From: Stutzerimonas balearica DSM 6083
GTDB lineage: Bacteria; Pseudomonadota; Gammaproteobacteria; Pseudomonadales; Pseudomonadaceae
DNA length: 64,000 bases
Assembly (NCBI RefSeq): GCF_000818015.1
Contig: NZ_CP007511.1
Location: 3,172,501-3,236,500, forward strand
Reading direction: 5' to 3'
Below are positions 56,060-64,000 of the stretch, piece after piece. Each line of letters starts with the position of its first letter. Positions within the stretch are counted from its first letter, which is position 1. Position numbers and translations under genes: made by a program. A model generated the notes under the pieces. The model searched no databases and had not been told where the DNA came from. It saw only the letters and a program-made list of their open reading frames with translations.

Positions 56060-58075
56060 TCAGGACGCCTTGGAGGCAGCGCACCGCTTGCGCGGTGCGC
56101 TGCGCCGGCCCGTCGGGGACTCGATCGGCAACGTGCCCTTGCAGTCCGGGTAGCGCGAACAGGACCAGAACGCGCCGCTCTTGCCCGTGCGCTGCTGCAT
56201 CGGTGCGCCGCACTGCGGGCAGGCCGGCGCCGGCGGCAGCTTGAGCGAGAGCGTTGCGCCGCGGTACTGCTGCACGAGCTGGCCGACCCACACGGACTGC
56301 TTCTCGATGAAGGTGTCCAGCGCCATCTGGCCGGCCTCGATCATGTCCAGCGCCTGCTCCCACACCGCCGTGGTGCCGGGGTCGGCGATGGCCGAGGGCA
56401 CCGCGTCGATGAGCGTGAATGCCGCATCGGAAGCGCGGACGGCGCGGCCTTTCTTGACCAGGTAGCCGCGACCGATCAGACCGTTGATGGTGTTGGCGCG
56501 TGTCGCCTCGGTGCCGATGCCTGTGGTATCTCGCAGCTTCTGTTTCAGCCGCGGGTCGGTCACGAACTTGGCGACAGTCTTCATGGCCTTGATCAGCTCG
56601 CCCTGCGTGTAGGGCTTGGGCGGCAGCGTCTTCAGCGCCTTGAGATCCACCTTGCCGACCGGACAGGACAGGCCCGCATGCAGCGCCGGCAGCACCTGGC
56701 TGCGCTGCGCATCCTCGCCGTCGGCATCGTCCGGCCCCGGCGTCGCCAGCACCTCGCGCCAGCCGGTGACGGCGATCTGCTTGCCCACGGCCGCCAGCGA
56801 CTGACTGCCGCACGAGAACTGCGCTACCGTCCGGTCGAACTCATGGTGCGGGAGGAACTGCGCGAGGTAATGAGCGCGGATCAGCCGGTAGACGGCCAGT
56901 TCCTTCTCGTTCATGGCCGACAGGTTAGCGGGCTCCAGCGTCGGGATGATGCCGTGGTGAGCCGTCACCTTGCCGTCGTTCCAGGCGCGCGAACGCTGGT
57001 TGCGGTCGAGCTGGCCGATCAAGGGCCGCAGGCTGGGATCGGTGGCGAGCAGTGCATCGAGCACCGCCGGCACTTCCGCGAGCATGCTTTCGGGCAGGTA
57101 TCCCGAGTCGCTGCGCGGATAGGTCGTCGCCTTGTGCGTCTCGTACAGCGCCTGCGCGATGTCCAGCGTCTCCTGCACGTCGAGGCCCAACTGCTTGGAG
57201 CACACCTCCTGCAGCGTGCCCAGGTCGAACGGCAGCGGCGGTGCCTCGCGCACGCGCTCGGTGTCCACCGACACGACCTGCGCATCGCGTGCGGCGCGAA
57301 TGCAATCCGCAGCCTGCTGCGCCACCGGCTGCTGAAGGCAGCGACCCGCTGCATCGGTGCTGCCTTCGGGCGGTATCCAGCTCGCGGTGAAGGACCGGCC
57401 GGCATGGGATAGCAGCACGTCCACGGCCCAATACGGCACAGAGACGAAGCGCGCGATCTCGCGATCACGATCCACCACCAACTTCAGCGTCGGCGTCTGC
57501 ACGCGCCCCACCGACAGCACGCCGGTGTAGCCGGCCTGCCGACCTAGAAGCGTAAACAGCCGGCTCAGGTTCATGCCGATCAGCCAGTCGGCACGCGAGC
57601 GGGCCAGGGCCGAGTAGTACAGCGGCAGCGTCTCGGCGGACGGCTTGAGCGCACCCAGCGCCTTGCGGATCGACGCATCGTTGAGCGCCGACAGCCACAG
57701 GCGCTGAATCGGCCCGTGGTAGCCGCACAGGTCGATGATCTCGCGGGCGATCATCTCGCCCTCGCGGTCGGCGTCGGTCGCAATCACCAGCTCGCCCGCC
57801 TTGGCGACGAGCTGCTGCACGACCTTGAATTGCGCCGCGGTCGCCGCCTTGGGCTCGACACGCCAACGCTCAGGAAGAATAGGCAGTTGCTCGATGGCCC
57901 AGCGCTTGTATTGATCGCCGTAGCCTTCGGGCGGAACCGCCTCCACCAGATGACCGATGCACCAGGTCACGACGACACCGGCGCCACTGTAGCAGCCGTT
58001 GCCGCGGTGGCCGGCACCCAGCACACGGGCGATGTCCTTGCCCTGGGACGGCTTCTCGCACAGGAACACGCGCAT
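56060..58075 (-). CDS. topB: DNA topoisomerase III (type IA)
   Basis: A 671-residue type IA topoisomerase. The TOPRIM domain starts with EKPSQGKDIARVLG (Glu7) and has TDADREGEM near residue 100; LSVGRVQTPTL follows, and the catalytic tyrosine lies in TTYPRSDSGY near residue 318. The C-terminal zinc finger CPQC...CSRYPDCKG is complete. Such genes are standard in the maintenance region of this ICE class and should resolve replication or recombination intermediates of the element. It lies 294 bases downstream of ssb. Confidence 0.95.
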   Translation of the reverse strand: MRVFLCEKPSQGKDIARVLGAGHRGNGCYSGAGVVVTWCIGHLVEAVPPEGYGDQYKRWAIEQLPILPERWRVEPKAATAAQFKVVQQLVAKAGELVIATDADREGEMIAREIIDLCGYHGPIQRLWLSALNDASIRKALGALKPSAETLPLYYSALARSRADWLIGMNLSRLFTLLGRQAGYTGVLSVGRVQTPTLKLVVDRDREIARFVSVPYWAVDVLLSHAGRSFTASWIPPEGSTDAAGRCLQQPVAQQAADCIRAARDAQVVSVDTERVREAPPLPFDLGTLQEVCSKQLGLDVQETLDIAQALYETHKATTYPRSDSGYLPESMLAEVPAVLDALLATDPSLRPLIGQLDRNQRSRAWNDGKVTAHHGIIPTLEPANLSAMNEKELAVYRLIRAHYLAQFLPHHEFDRTVAQFSCGSQSLAAVGKQIAVTGWREVLATPGPDDADGEDAQRSQVLPALHAGLSCPVGKVDLKALKTLPPKPYTQGELIKAMKTVAKFVTDPRLKQKLRDTTGIGTEATRANTINGLIGRGYLVKKGRAVRASDAAFTLIDAVPSAIADPGTTAVWEQALDMIEAGQMALDTFIEKQSVWVGQLVQQYRGATLSLKLPPAPACPQCGAPMQQRTGKSGAFWSCSRYPDCKGTLPIESPTGRRSAPRKRCAASKAS

Positions 58076-58283
58076 GAAGCCTCCTTGAAAATGTGCGGTT
58101 CATCGGATGGGCGTCAGCTTGGCGGGGCCAGGAGATGCCGGCAGCAAGGAAGCCGATTGATGCAGACACCGCTTTGTGATCGGCAGGCGGTCCGTTGCCG
58201 CAGCAGTGCGCATAGACCGCAGGAGCTGGCACAGCAAGAGCGTCGTTTCGGGAGGGCGGCTGGAACTCTGTGGACGACCTTGG

Positions 58284-58304
58284 AGCTATCCCCTGGGGAT
58301 AGCT
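58284..58304. promoter_or_regulatory. AGCTATCCCC palindrome, copy 1 (between ssb and topB)
   Basis: AGCTATCCCC and GGGGATAGCT flank one central base. The same sequence recurs at 60196 and 61091. It lies in the 294-base gap upstream of topB, otherwise without visible features, and is a good operator candidate. Confidence 0.55.
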
Positions 58305-58369
58305 CGCTGGTGCATCGCGGGCGTATGACGGTTGCTACAGCCGCCCTCGGGGGACCGGCGATGGGCGAA

Positions 58370-58753
58370 CTACTGTCCGCCGGCCGGCTTGGCGCTGAGC
58401 GCCACCGACTCGATGCGGTACGGCAGGATGCCCACGCGCCGCGCCTCGACCTTGAACGTCACGCGCTCGTTCTCGTCGGCGTCCTCCCATTCGTCGCGCA
58501 CGGTGCGGCCCTCGACCAGCACCCGCATACTTTTCTGGTACAGCGTCTTCCAGTGCTCGGCGTCGCGGTGCCACAGCTCCACGGGCGCCCAGAAGCCGCC
58601 GCGATCTTCGTACTCGCCGTCCTTCTTCGGGATCGGGTTGTCGAAGTAGACGTTCAGGCGAAGCAGCCGGCGCGGCTCGTCGTTGCCGTTCGGGAATTCG
58701 CGGTAGTCCGGCGCAGAACCGATGTTGCCCTCGCCGACGAAGTGCGTGCTCAT
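58370..58753 (-). CDS. ssb: Single-stranded DNA-binding protein
   Basis: A 127-residue OB-fold protein: MSTHFVGEGNIGSAPDYREF, LLRLNVYFDNPIP, and FWAPVELWHRDAEHW with YQKSMRVLVEGRTVRDEW fit the ssDNA-binding core of SSB proteins. The acidic C-terminal tail typical of chromosomal SSB is missing (ends LSAKPAGGQ), as is usual in ICE-borne forms. Its ATG overlaps the DUF3158 stop by four bases. Confidence 0.88.
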   Translation of the reverse strand: MSTHFVGEGNIGSAPDYREFPNGNDEPRRLLRLNVYFDNPIPKKDGEYEDRGGFWAPVELWHRDAEHWKTLYQKSMRVLVEGRTVRDEWEDADENERVTFKVEARRVGILPYRIESVALSAKPAGGQ

Positions 58754-59298
58754 GGTGACTCCTTGGTGGTGGGTGGAACGGACGCGGTATGCCCGTGGAC
58801 GCGCCGCAGGTAAGCCGCTTCGGCCTGGGCGGCCTTGCTGGCGCATTCCAGGGCTTGGCGAGCGATGCTGTGGGTCAGGCTGATCTGCATGTTCAGCACG
58901 ATGCGCTGCAGTTCCATCGCGTACAGCTCGTCGATCAGCGAGGCCGGCGTCGCGGGGTTGGCCAGCAGGGCCTCCCACAACGCCACGCCCATGGAGGAAC
59001 GGTCGAGGTTGCGCCAGCGCAGGAAGGTCGTCCCTGCGCCAGTGGCCTGCTGGGCCAGTTGCACGTCGAGCAGGCTGAAGGGGTAGGCGCGCGCCTGGGG
59101 CAGCACGCGCCGCTGCGCCAGGCCAATCACGTCGTCGCGCAGCGCTGCGCACTGGCTGGCCCAGGTCTCCAGACTCCCCTTACCCTTAAAAGGCTGTAAA
59201 AGGCCTTTTAGGTAGCCTGCGTGTTCCAGCCGCTGGAAGTCCGCCTGTTCCAGCGCCACGAAGCGCGTGGAGTGGCTGATGGGGGGCGATGCCGTCAT
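58750..59298 (-). CDS. DUF3158-family protein
   Basis: A 182-residue helical protein (FVALEQADFQRLEHAGYLKGLLQPFKGKGSLETW...). DUF3158 is a constant neighbour of ssb and TIGR03761 genes in this ICE class; function unknown. It overlaps genes on both sides by four bases, so TIGR03761, DUF3158 and ssb form one translationally coupled unit. Confidence 0.85.
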   Translation of the reverse strand: MTASPPISHSTRFVALEQADFQRLEHAGYLKGLLQPFKGKGSLETWASQCAALRDDVIGLAQRRVLPQARAYPFSLLDVQLAQQATGAGTTFLRWRNLDRSSMGVALWEALLANPATPASLIDELYAMELQRIVLNMQISLTHSIARQALECASKAAQAEAAYLRRVHGHTASVPPTTKESP

Positions 59299-60074
59299 GC
59301 GTCAGCACCCTCATTGCCCGTCGCTGGATTGGCTGCGCCATCCGTGTGAGCCGGCGCATCGGGCTCGATGGCGGGCGCAGCATGCGGCGTGCCGGGCTTG
59401 GTCGTCCGCCGCGCGATGGGTGGCGCGAAGCGCGAGCGGCGCGTGCCTTCCAGCACGTCCTGCGGCAGCTCGCCGAACTTCTCCAACGCCGCTCGCGCCG
59501 CGGCGTTCTTCGCCGCGAAGTCGTCGCGCGTCGTGCCCGAGTAGCGGTACTGCTGGGCCAGCGAGAACAGGCTGCGCAGCGCGTGCGCGCCATCATTGAG
59601 CCAGCGCTCCAAGGTGCTGCGGTCGATCAGCGCCGTGTGGTGCGCCAGGATGAGTTTGCGCGCCAAGTCGTCGTAGTCGGCCAGCAGGTACACCGCCATG
59701 AAGCCGAGCTGGGCGTTCACGAACAGCGGCAGCTTCACCGGCTGCACGTTCATGTTCTCGCCCAGCGACAGCGCCGGGGGCACGTCGGCCAGGGCCTGAT
59801 CCACCTGTTCGCGCAGGGTCTGCAGACGGGTCTTGGTGTCGGCGAGTTTGTCCTCGATCCGCAACATCCACCAGTCCGAGTACGGATCGTCCTGCTCGGC
59901 GCCGCGCTTCATCTTGTTCATCGCACTGATGAAGCCGTTGAGTCCGATGATGCCGGCGCGCCCCTCGGTCGGCGCACGGCCGTGCCAGATGCGCGAAGCG
60001 TGGTGCGTGTGCAGCGTCAGCGACATCGCGCTGCGCAGCGACCCGAGATTCAGTTGCAGGGGTTCATTGGCCAT
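59295..60074 (-). CDS. ICE protein, PFL_4669/TIGR03761-like
   Basis: A 259-residue protein starting MANEPLQLNLGSLRSAMSLTLHTHHASRIWHGR, the hallmark of the TIGR03761 family. The middle part is helical and the last 50 residues are Ala/Pro-rich and probably unstructured. Presumed to act in ICE replication or stabilisation with SSB. First gene of its unit, with an AGCTATCCCC palindrome about 120 bases upstream. Confidence 0.9.
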   Translation of the reverse strand: MANEPLQLNLGSLRSAMSLTLHTHHASRIWHGRAPTEGRAGIIGLNGFISAMNKMKRGAEQDDPYSDWWMLRIEDKLADTKTRLQTLREQVDQALADVPPALSLGENMNVQPVKLPLFVNAQLGFMAVYLLADYDDLARKLILAHHTALIDRSTLERWLNDGAHALRSLFSLAQQYRYSGTTRDDFAAKNAAARAALEKFGELPQDVLEGTRRSRFAPPIARRTTKPGTPHAAPAIEPDAPAHTDGAANPATGNEGADA

Positions 60075-60195
60075 GGGTGACGACTCGCATTAACGGAACG
60101 AGTCGCCAGCATCGGCACCGCCCGGAAGGCCGTCAGTCAACAAACCGCAATCGGCGTGCGCCCGGTTTGTCGGTGGCGGGAAGGCTGGCTGTCCC

Positions 60196-60216
60196 AGCTA
60201 TCCCCTGGGGATAGCC
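60196..60216. promoter_or_regulatory. AGCTATCCCC palindrome, copy 2
   Basis: AGCTATCCCC, a central T, then GGGGATAGCC: one mismatch from perfect symmetry. It overlaps the stop codon of the 63-residue gene and lies upstream of the TIGR03761 unit. The preceding bases (GGAAGGCT, CTGTCCC) are also shared with copy 3. Confidence 0.55.
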
Positions 60217-60389
60217 TCGCGGCGGGTAGCGACGGCAAGCGCCGCCTGCTGTCCCAACTGTGCAATGAAACCTTCGAGTTGGCCGTCGGCAACATCGGCA
60301 TGGCGGCCGGCGGCGATGTCGGCCCAGCCCATGCAAGCTGCTTCCTGCAGCGCCTTGAGTTTGGCTGCTTCAGGCTCCTTGGTATTCAT
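60198..60389 (-). CDS. Small protein next to the RelBE-type pair
   Basis: A 63-residue protein starting MNTKEPEAAKLKALQEAACMG, with WADIAAGRHADVADGQLEGFIAQLG. It lies 28 bases after the toxin gene, with GGAGAT upstream of ATG 60389. Its last codons and the TAG stop are formed by the palindrome. Possibly a third component or regulator of the toxin-antitoxin locus; no family recognised. Confidence 0.55.
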   Translation of the reverse strand: MNTKEPEAAKLKALQEAACMGWADIAAGRHADVADGQLEGFIAQLGQQAALAVATRREAIPRG

Positions 60390-60417
60390 GGTGAATCTCC
60401 AGTGAGGAAAACCTCCT

Positions 60418-60705
60418 TCACTCCCGTGCCGGCGGCCACTGCTGCGCGGCGTGCAACACGCGCAGGATGGACACCGCGCGGGTGTCCTCCATGTAGACCA
60501 CCACGTAGTTCGCACGCACGACCATCTCCCGCGTGCCGGCCACGCGGCCAGGCCGGTAGAGCTTCGGGCGCTCCGGCAGCTTCGCGGCCTTGGCCTCGAT
60601 GTCGTCCTTCAACCGCTGCGCGGCATCGGGGTTGTCGTCCGAGATGTAGTCAACAATCGCCAGCAGGTCGGCGCGGGCAGCTTCCCGCCACTCAAGTACG
60701 CGCAC
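60418..60705 (-). CDS. RelE/ParE-family toxin
   Basis: A 95-residue protein with the RelE/ParE pattern: VLEWREAARADLLAIVDYI at the N terminus, LPERPKLYRPGRVAGTREMVV in the middle and YVVVYMEDTRAVSILRVLHAAQQWP at the end. ParE types poison gyrase, RelE types cut mRNA; the sequence alone does not settle which. It overlaps the antitoxin gene by 14 bases, giving the antitoxin-first order needed for control. Confidence 0.88.
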   Translation of the reverse strand: MRVLEWREAARADLLAIVDYISDDNPDAAQRLKDDIEAKAAKLPERPKLYRPGRVAGTREMVVRANYVVVYMEDTRAVSILRVLHAAQQWPPARE

Positions 60706-60991
60706 GCCGCTTCCTGTCGATCAGGGCCTGCGCCTCATCCATGACCTGCTGGTGCGGCACCGGCGGCCGTGTGTCGGCCAGCGCCTCCTGGACCTTCGCC
60801 CGGAACCAGGCATCGTAGGCCTCCGGGTCGGCCGTGAGGCCAGCCGGCAGTGCGCCTTCCTTGACCACACGGGTCAGCAGGATGCGCACGGCGTCCGAAA
60901 CGGTGAGGCCGACCCCGGCGAGTTTCTCGGCTGCATCGGCCTTGAGCTTATCGTCCACGCGGATGTGCAGCATCGAAGTCTGTGCGGCCAT
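60692..60991 (-). CDS. RelB/DinJ-family antitoxin
   Basis: A 99-residue protein with a ribbon-helix-helix N terminus (MLHIRVDDKLKADAAEKLAGVGLTVSDAVRILLTRVV), the RelB/DinJ type, and a C-terminal tail that should wrap the toxin. It likely represses its own promoter, in which a 12-base palindrome lies between -35 and -10. Such a pair would stabilise the ICE by post-segregational killing. Confidence 0.9.
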   Translation of the reverse strand: MAAQTSMLHIRVDDKLKADAAEKLAGVGLTVSDAVRILLTRVVKEGALPAGLTADPEAYDAWFRAKVQEALADTRPPVPHQQVMDEAQALIDRKRRART

Positions 60992-61021
60992 CGTTGCTTC
61001 TCCTGTTATGCATTAGCCCCT

Positions 61022-61050
61022 ATTTTGTATCTCAATTGAGACCTTGGCAA
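61022..61050 (-). promoter_or_regulatory. Promoter/operator of the toxin-antitoxin pair
   Basis: TTGCCA (61045-61050) and CAAAAT (61022-61027) on the minus strand are 17 bases apart, with the perfect palindrome TCTCAATTGAGA (61030-61041) between them. It starts 31 bases before the antitoxin ATG. The layout is classic for autorepression by a RelB-type protein. Confidence 0.55.
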
Positions 61051-61090
61051 GAGTGTAGCCGGATTGACCCGCCGGAAGGCTCCCTGTCCC

Positions 61091-61111
61091 AGCTATCCCC
61101 AGGGGATAGCT
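61091..61111. promoter_or_regulatory. AGCTATCCCC palindrome, copy 3
   Basis: AGCTATCCCC, a central A, then GGGGATAGCT: fully symmetric apart from the central base. It lies between the STY4528-type gene and the toxin-antitoxin promoter. Confidence 0.55.
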
Positions 61112-61118
61112 CGGCCGG

Positions 61119-62312
61119 TCACGGGTCGCGCAGGGCCGCCCGCAACCGCGCCAGGTGGGCGCGCGCCACTTCGGGGGATACCGGCGGTGCCGATGGCGCC
61201 GGTGCCGGTGCGGGTGGACGGGAAGCAGGCGGCACCGTGGCGCTGTCGCCCGCCCAGGCCTTGAACTCCCCACGGATCGCCTTCTGGATGATGCCGAACA
61301 GGTAGCCAGCCGGGTTGCGCACCGAGCTGTTGCAGCAGCGCGCCTCCCATTCGTCCAGCACCGCCTGCCGCAGGGCTTCGTCCACCTGCCGCAAGGCCAC
61401 CAGCGCGCCGGACTGCTGCTCGTGCTTCAAACGCTGGAAGCGGTCTGGCAGCCGCAGGTTCTGCAAGGCCCTCGCGCGCGGTACTGTACGTACTTCATTT
61501 ATACGATCATTACGTACTGTACGGTCCTGCTTCGGAATCCGAAGAGAGCCGTCCGGCGCGGGTTTCGGCCCTGCTTCGGATTCCGAAGACGGGCGCGCAG
61601 CATTCCGAAGAAGGGCTTCCTGGCCTTCTTCGGATTCGTGGTCCGCACCCTCCTGTGGATAACCTGGCGTCGTCCAGCCATGCCGCGCCATGCGCTGCGC
61701 CAGCACTTGCAGGCGGGTCGGCAGCGTGCGCCCGCTGAGCAGCGGGTCTTCGGCGATCTCCCGCAGCGTGTTCATGCCCACGACCTGCACCGCCTTCGCC
61801 GCGTGCGTGAGCGCCTGACTGACCAAGCCCAGGTAGTCCGGGTCGAGCTGCATCGCCTCGAAGGGCGACAGCGGTTCGTCGTGCAGCACGTAGAGGTTGC
61901 CTTGGATACGGCCGGTCCTGGGATCGCGCCGCCGCCGCACCAGGCTGAGCCAGCGTGTCAGCCGCAGCAGCGTCAAGGCGCGCGCCACGGTCTCGTGCGA
62001 GGCTTGCGACGCACAGGGCATGGACGCCAGATAGGGGCGGAGCTGGTCGTAGGTAGGAAAGGCGGTCACGCCGTCGTCGTTGAGCTGCAGGCGGAACACC
62101 TGCCAGGCATTGCGCTCCAGCGGCGTCAGGCGCCGGTCGAGGAACAGCGCGCGCGGGACGCTCTCGTGCCGGTTGCCGCTGTAGAGAAAGCAGTCCTGGC
62201 TCGGCGCCGTGCCCTGCGCCGGTTCCTTCGGCTCAAGGTGCCGCAGCGCCTCGTCGAACAACGCCGACAGCGCAACCGGGCCATCGCGCCGTGGTGCGCT
62301 GCCCGTGGTCAT
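61119..62312 (-). CDS. STY4528-type ICE replication protein
   Basis: A 397-residue protein. The N-terminal half contains a winged-helix-like region (TPLERNAWQVFRLQLNDDGVTAFPTYDQL... and ASHETVARALTLLRLTRWLSLVRRRR), the middle a low-complexity linker, and the C-terminal NPAGYLFGIIQKAIRGEFKAW is typical of the STY4528 pathogenicity-island replication family. Expected to take part in replication of the excised element. ATG 62312 overlaps no gene; the DUF2857 gene ends two bases upstream. Confidence 0.85.
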   Translation of the reverse strand: MTTGSAPRRDGPVALSALFDEALRHLEPKEPAQGTAPSQDCFLYSGNRHESVPRALFLDRRLTPLERNAWQVFRLQLNDDGVTAFPTYDQLRPYLASMPCASQASHETVARALTLLRLTRWLSLVRRRRDPRTGRIQGNLYVLHDEPLSPFEAMQLDPDYLGLVSQALTHAAKAVQVVGMNTLREIAEDPLLSGRTLPTRLQVLAQRMARHGWTTPGYPQEGADHESEEGQEALLRNAARPSSESEAGPKPAPDGSLRIPKQDRTVRNDRINEVRTVPRARALQNLRLPDRFQRLKHEQQSGALVALRQVDEALRQAVLDEWEARCCNSSVRNPAGYLFGIIQKAIRGEFKAWAGDSATVPPASRPPAPAPAPSAPPVSPEVARAHLARLRAALRDP

Positions 62313-62314
62313 GG

Positions 62315-62875
62315 CTACACCAGCCCCTGGTCGATCCAGTTCCGTATCGCCGACCAGATCACCGACATGGGCAGGGTCATGGCCTCGGCCAGGTCCATGG
62401 TCAGCGCCAGCATCGCCATGTCGTCGGTCAGGGCGATATGGCGCTCGGTGACGCCGGCCTTCCAGCGCTCCCACAAGGCCACGTCCTGCGCCTCGTCGAG
62501 TACCGGATGCCGGCCCTTGCGCTTGGGCAGCCCGAGGATGTCGCGGCGCAGCGCCACTTCCTGATGCGTGAGGCCGTAGAACTTGCTGACCATCTCCGTG
62601 CTCGCCCCCAGGCGCAGCATGCGGTCCACCGTGGCGATCTCCCGCTCCACGTCGTGCACCTGGCTCAGCAGCCGCTTCAACACCTCCTGGTTCACCGACA
62701 CCGAACACCATGACACCGTGGCATTCACCAGCATGCTCACGAGTTCAGGGTGCTTCAGCGCATCCAGCTCCTCCTCGCCGAAGCCCATGGCCTTGCAGCG
62801 GCGCAACTGGCCGTTGCGCAGGTCATGCAGGGCCTGGGCGATCACGGCCTGGTTGAGCGGGTGCGGTGCCGACAT
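62315..62875 (-). CDS. DUF2857-domain protein
   Basis: A 186-residue protein starting MSAPHPLNQAVIAQALHDLRNGQ. FYGLTHQEVALRRDILGLPKRKGR has the look of a helix-turn-helix followed by a basic arm. DUF2857 genes normally sit between parB and the replication gene in this ICE class. Role unknown; DNA binding plausible. Its start lies 17 bases after the parB stop. Confidence 0.85.
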   Translation of the reverse strand: MSAPHPLNQAVIAQALHDLRNGQLRRCKAMGFGEEELDALKHPELVSMLVNATVSWCSVSVNQEVLKRLLSQVHDVEREIATVDRMLRLGASTEMVSKFYGLTHQEVALRRDILGLPKRKGRHPVLDEAQDVALWERWKAGVTERHIALTDDMAMLALTMDLAEAMTLPMSVIWSAIRNWIDQGLV

Positions 62876-62892
62876 GCGAGAGCCTCCTGCGC

Positions 62893-64000
62893 TCAGGATT
62901 CCTGGCCCGCTTCGCCGGCTTGCAGGTCCAGCAGCCGGCGCGCCAGGCGCAGCAGACGGAACAGCTTCACCAGCGCAGCATCGCTCAGGCGTGTGGCCGA
63001 GCCGCCGTGGCCATGCAGCAGCGCCGCCAGCTCGTCGGCCAGCCGCGCGCGGTCCAAGCCGTTCGCGGCAGGCGGCGCCGCACTCAGCGCATGCAGCAGG
63101 GTGAGCACCGCCCGCGCGAACGCCGGCAGCGCTTTCGCCTGGCCCACGGCCGGCGCCACGCAGACGAAGCCGATGCCGCCGTCGATGGCCTCGATGTGGT
63201 CGGCCACCGCCGCGTCCCCGGCAATCTCGCGCGCGAACTGCGCGATGTGCACGCGCAGGCGATCCGGCGCGTCCAGCCCCGGCTCGATATACCAGACGTC
63301 CGAGATGGGATAGAGCCCGCCAGCCTGCACGGGGATCGCACGCAGCGCGTCGACCTCGAAGTCGGGCAGCTTGTCGCCGAGCTGGTCCGCGACCATCCGT
63401 TGGATGGACAGCAGGCGCTCGGTGGTCGGTGCCGGTGTCACGATGTGCCCTTGCAGACGCTCGTCGCGTTGCCCGTACTGTTCCTCCGGCGCTCCGGGCG
63501 GTGCAGGCGGTGTTGCTGCTGGCGCCGGAGGCGCGACCGGCGTGGTGTCGCGCGGCACAGACGAGGCGGGTGGCTGCCGAGGCGCGGAGACCGGCGAGGG
63601 CGGTGTAGCAGGCAAGACAGGTGCTGCCGGGGGCGTCGGCGCTGCCGGTTCGCTGGTCAGCGCACGCTGGCGGCTTTCGCTGTCGTTGATCTCCAGCGCC
63701 AGCGTGTCGTAGTCCGCCACCAGCAGCTCGGCCATCTGGCCCACGAGCTCGTCCTGCACCCGCTGCGGCGAGAAGTCGTCTGGCTGAGTGTCGAACTGCG
63801 TCAGCACGTCCTGAAACAAGGTGGCGAAGTCCACGGCCACGGTGCGGCCCAGCGCACGCCGCTCCCAGGTGCGCTCGCACGCCTTGCGCAGCACCGCGAG
63901 CCGGTCCACCTGATGCCGGCCCAATCCGCCGTACAGCAGCGTCGGGATCGCCGGCAGCAGATAGCGCACCGCATCGTTCATGCGGCTGATGTGCGACTGC
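62893..64000 (-). CDS. ParB-family ICE protein (N terminus outside the window)
   Basis: The last 368 residues of a large ParB-type protein; the frame continues past 64000 (QSHISRMNDAVRYLLPAIPTL is typical of the region after the ParB HTH), so the internal ATG 63981 is not the real start. A long Pro/Ala linker (about residues 130-170 of the visible part) separates it from a C-terminal domain (FEVDALRAIPVQAGGLYPISDVWYIEPG). The family (TIGR03764-like) supports element maintenance, usually together with a Soj/ParA upstream, which would be beyond this window. Confidence 0.88.
   Translation of the reverse strand, partial: QSHISRMNDAVRYLLPAIPTLLYGGLGRHQVDRLAVLRKACERTWERRALGRTVAVDFATLFQDVLTQFDTQPDDFSPQRVQDELVGQMAELLVADYDTLALEINDSESRQRALTSEPAAPTPPAAPVLPATPPSPVSAPRQPPASSVPRDTTPVAPPAPAATPPAPPGAPEEQYGQRDERLQGHIVTPAPTTERLLSIQRMVADQLGDKLPDFEVDALRAIPVQAGGLYPISDVWYIEPGLDAPDRLRVHIAQFAREIAGDAAVADHIEAIDGGIGFVCVAPAVGQAKALPAFARAVLTLLHALSAAPPAANGLDRARLADELAALLHGHGGSATRLSDAALVKLFRLLRLARRLLDLQAGEAGQES

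Overview
The window is the interior of a large integrative and conjugative element (ICE) of the PFGI-1/ICEclc (G-type T4SS) lineage. The host is most likely a high-GC beta- or gammaproteobacterium (Pseudomonas, Xanthomonadaceae or a relative); the species cannot be fixed from the sequence. Nearly all backbone genes lie on the minus strand and are GC-rich, with short or overlapping gene junctions. Neither end of the ICE is present: the window opens inside a radC-like gene and closes inside a parB-like gene, and integrase and relaxase are not seen. Family names are recalled from protein motifs and were not searched.

Layout by ascending coordinate: (1) 1-9165, conjugation block A: RadC-like, thioredoxin-fold protein, VirB4-type ATPase, lipoprotein, and the TIGR03752/03749/03746/03750/03745/03758/RAQPRD series. 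(2) 9573-27095, plus-strand cargo: a complete type 3 BREX anti-phage operon (HTH regulator, brxF, brxC, pglX, brxHII, pglZ, brxA). It carries two extra, translationally coupled genes between pglX and brxHII (an SMC/OLD-like DUF3696-type ATPase and an unrecognised partner), and is followed by an interrupted HTH-containing gene. (3) 27097-33070, conjugation block B: DUF4400-like membrane protein, TraD coupling protein, TIGR03765, lytic transglycosylase, TIGR03759, a coiled-coil protein, and PilL-N/TIGR03748 lipoprotein. (4) 33318-45263, minus-strand cargo: a twelve-gene operon that I do not recognise as any named system. It combines an HTH regulator, a possible GrpE-like protein, an Hsp70, an AAA+ ATPase, a zinc-ribbon/J-like/PH-like protein, a peptidoglycan-binding repeat protein and several membrane or exported proteins. 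(5) 45420-64000, ICE housekeeping and replication: SNF2-like helicase, DUF6094-type methyltransferase, DUF3275, DUF3577, DUF3085, several small conserved genes, topoisomerase III, SSB, DUF3158, TIGR03761, a RelBE-type toxin-antitoxin pair, STY4528-type replication protein, DUF2857 and ParB.

The two cargo modules sit at junctions between conserved ICE blocks, and each starts with a small excisionase-like HTH protein. BREX should protect the host from phage, with methylation by PglX marking self DNA. The embedded ATPase pair looks like a second, stacked defence unit, and the central part of pglX is strikingly AT-rich, as if the specificity core had been exchanged. The Hsp70 module links cytosolic chaperone/AAA+ proteins to membrane-anchored envelope proteins; two of those share a short N-terminal cytosolic motif.

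Three families of non-coding structure are repeated through the backbone: four copies of a three-hairpin RNA-like element with compensatory base changes, GGGG/CCCC leader hairpins just upstream of many minus-strand genes in 47-56 kb, and three copies of a near-palindrome (AGCTATCCCC half-sites) in the replication region.
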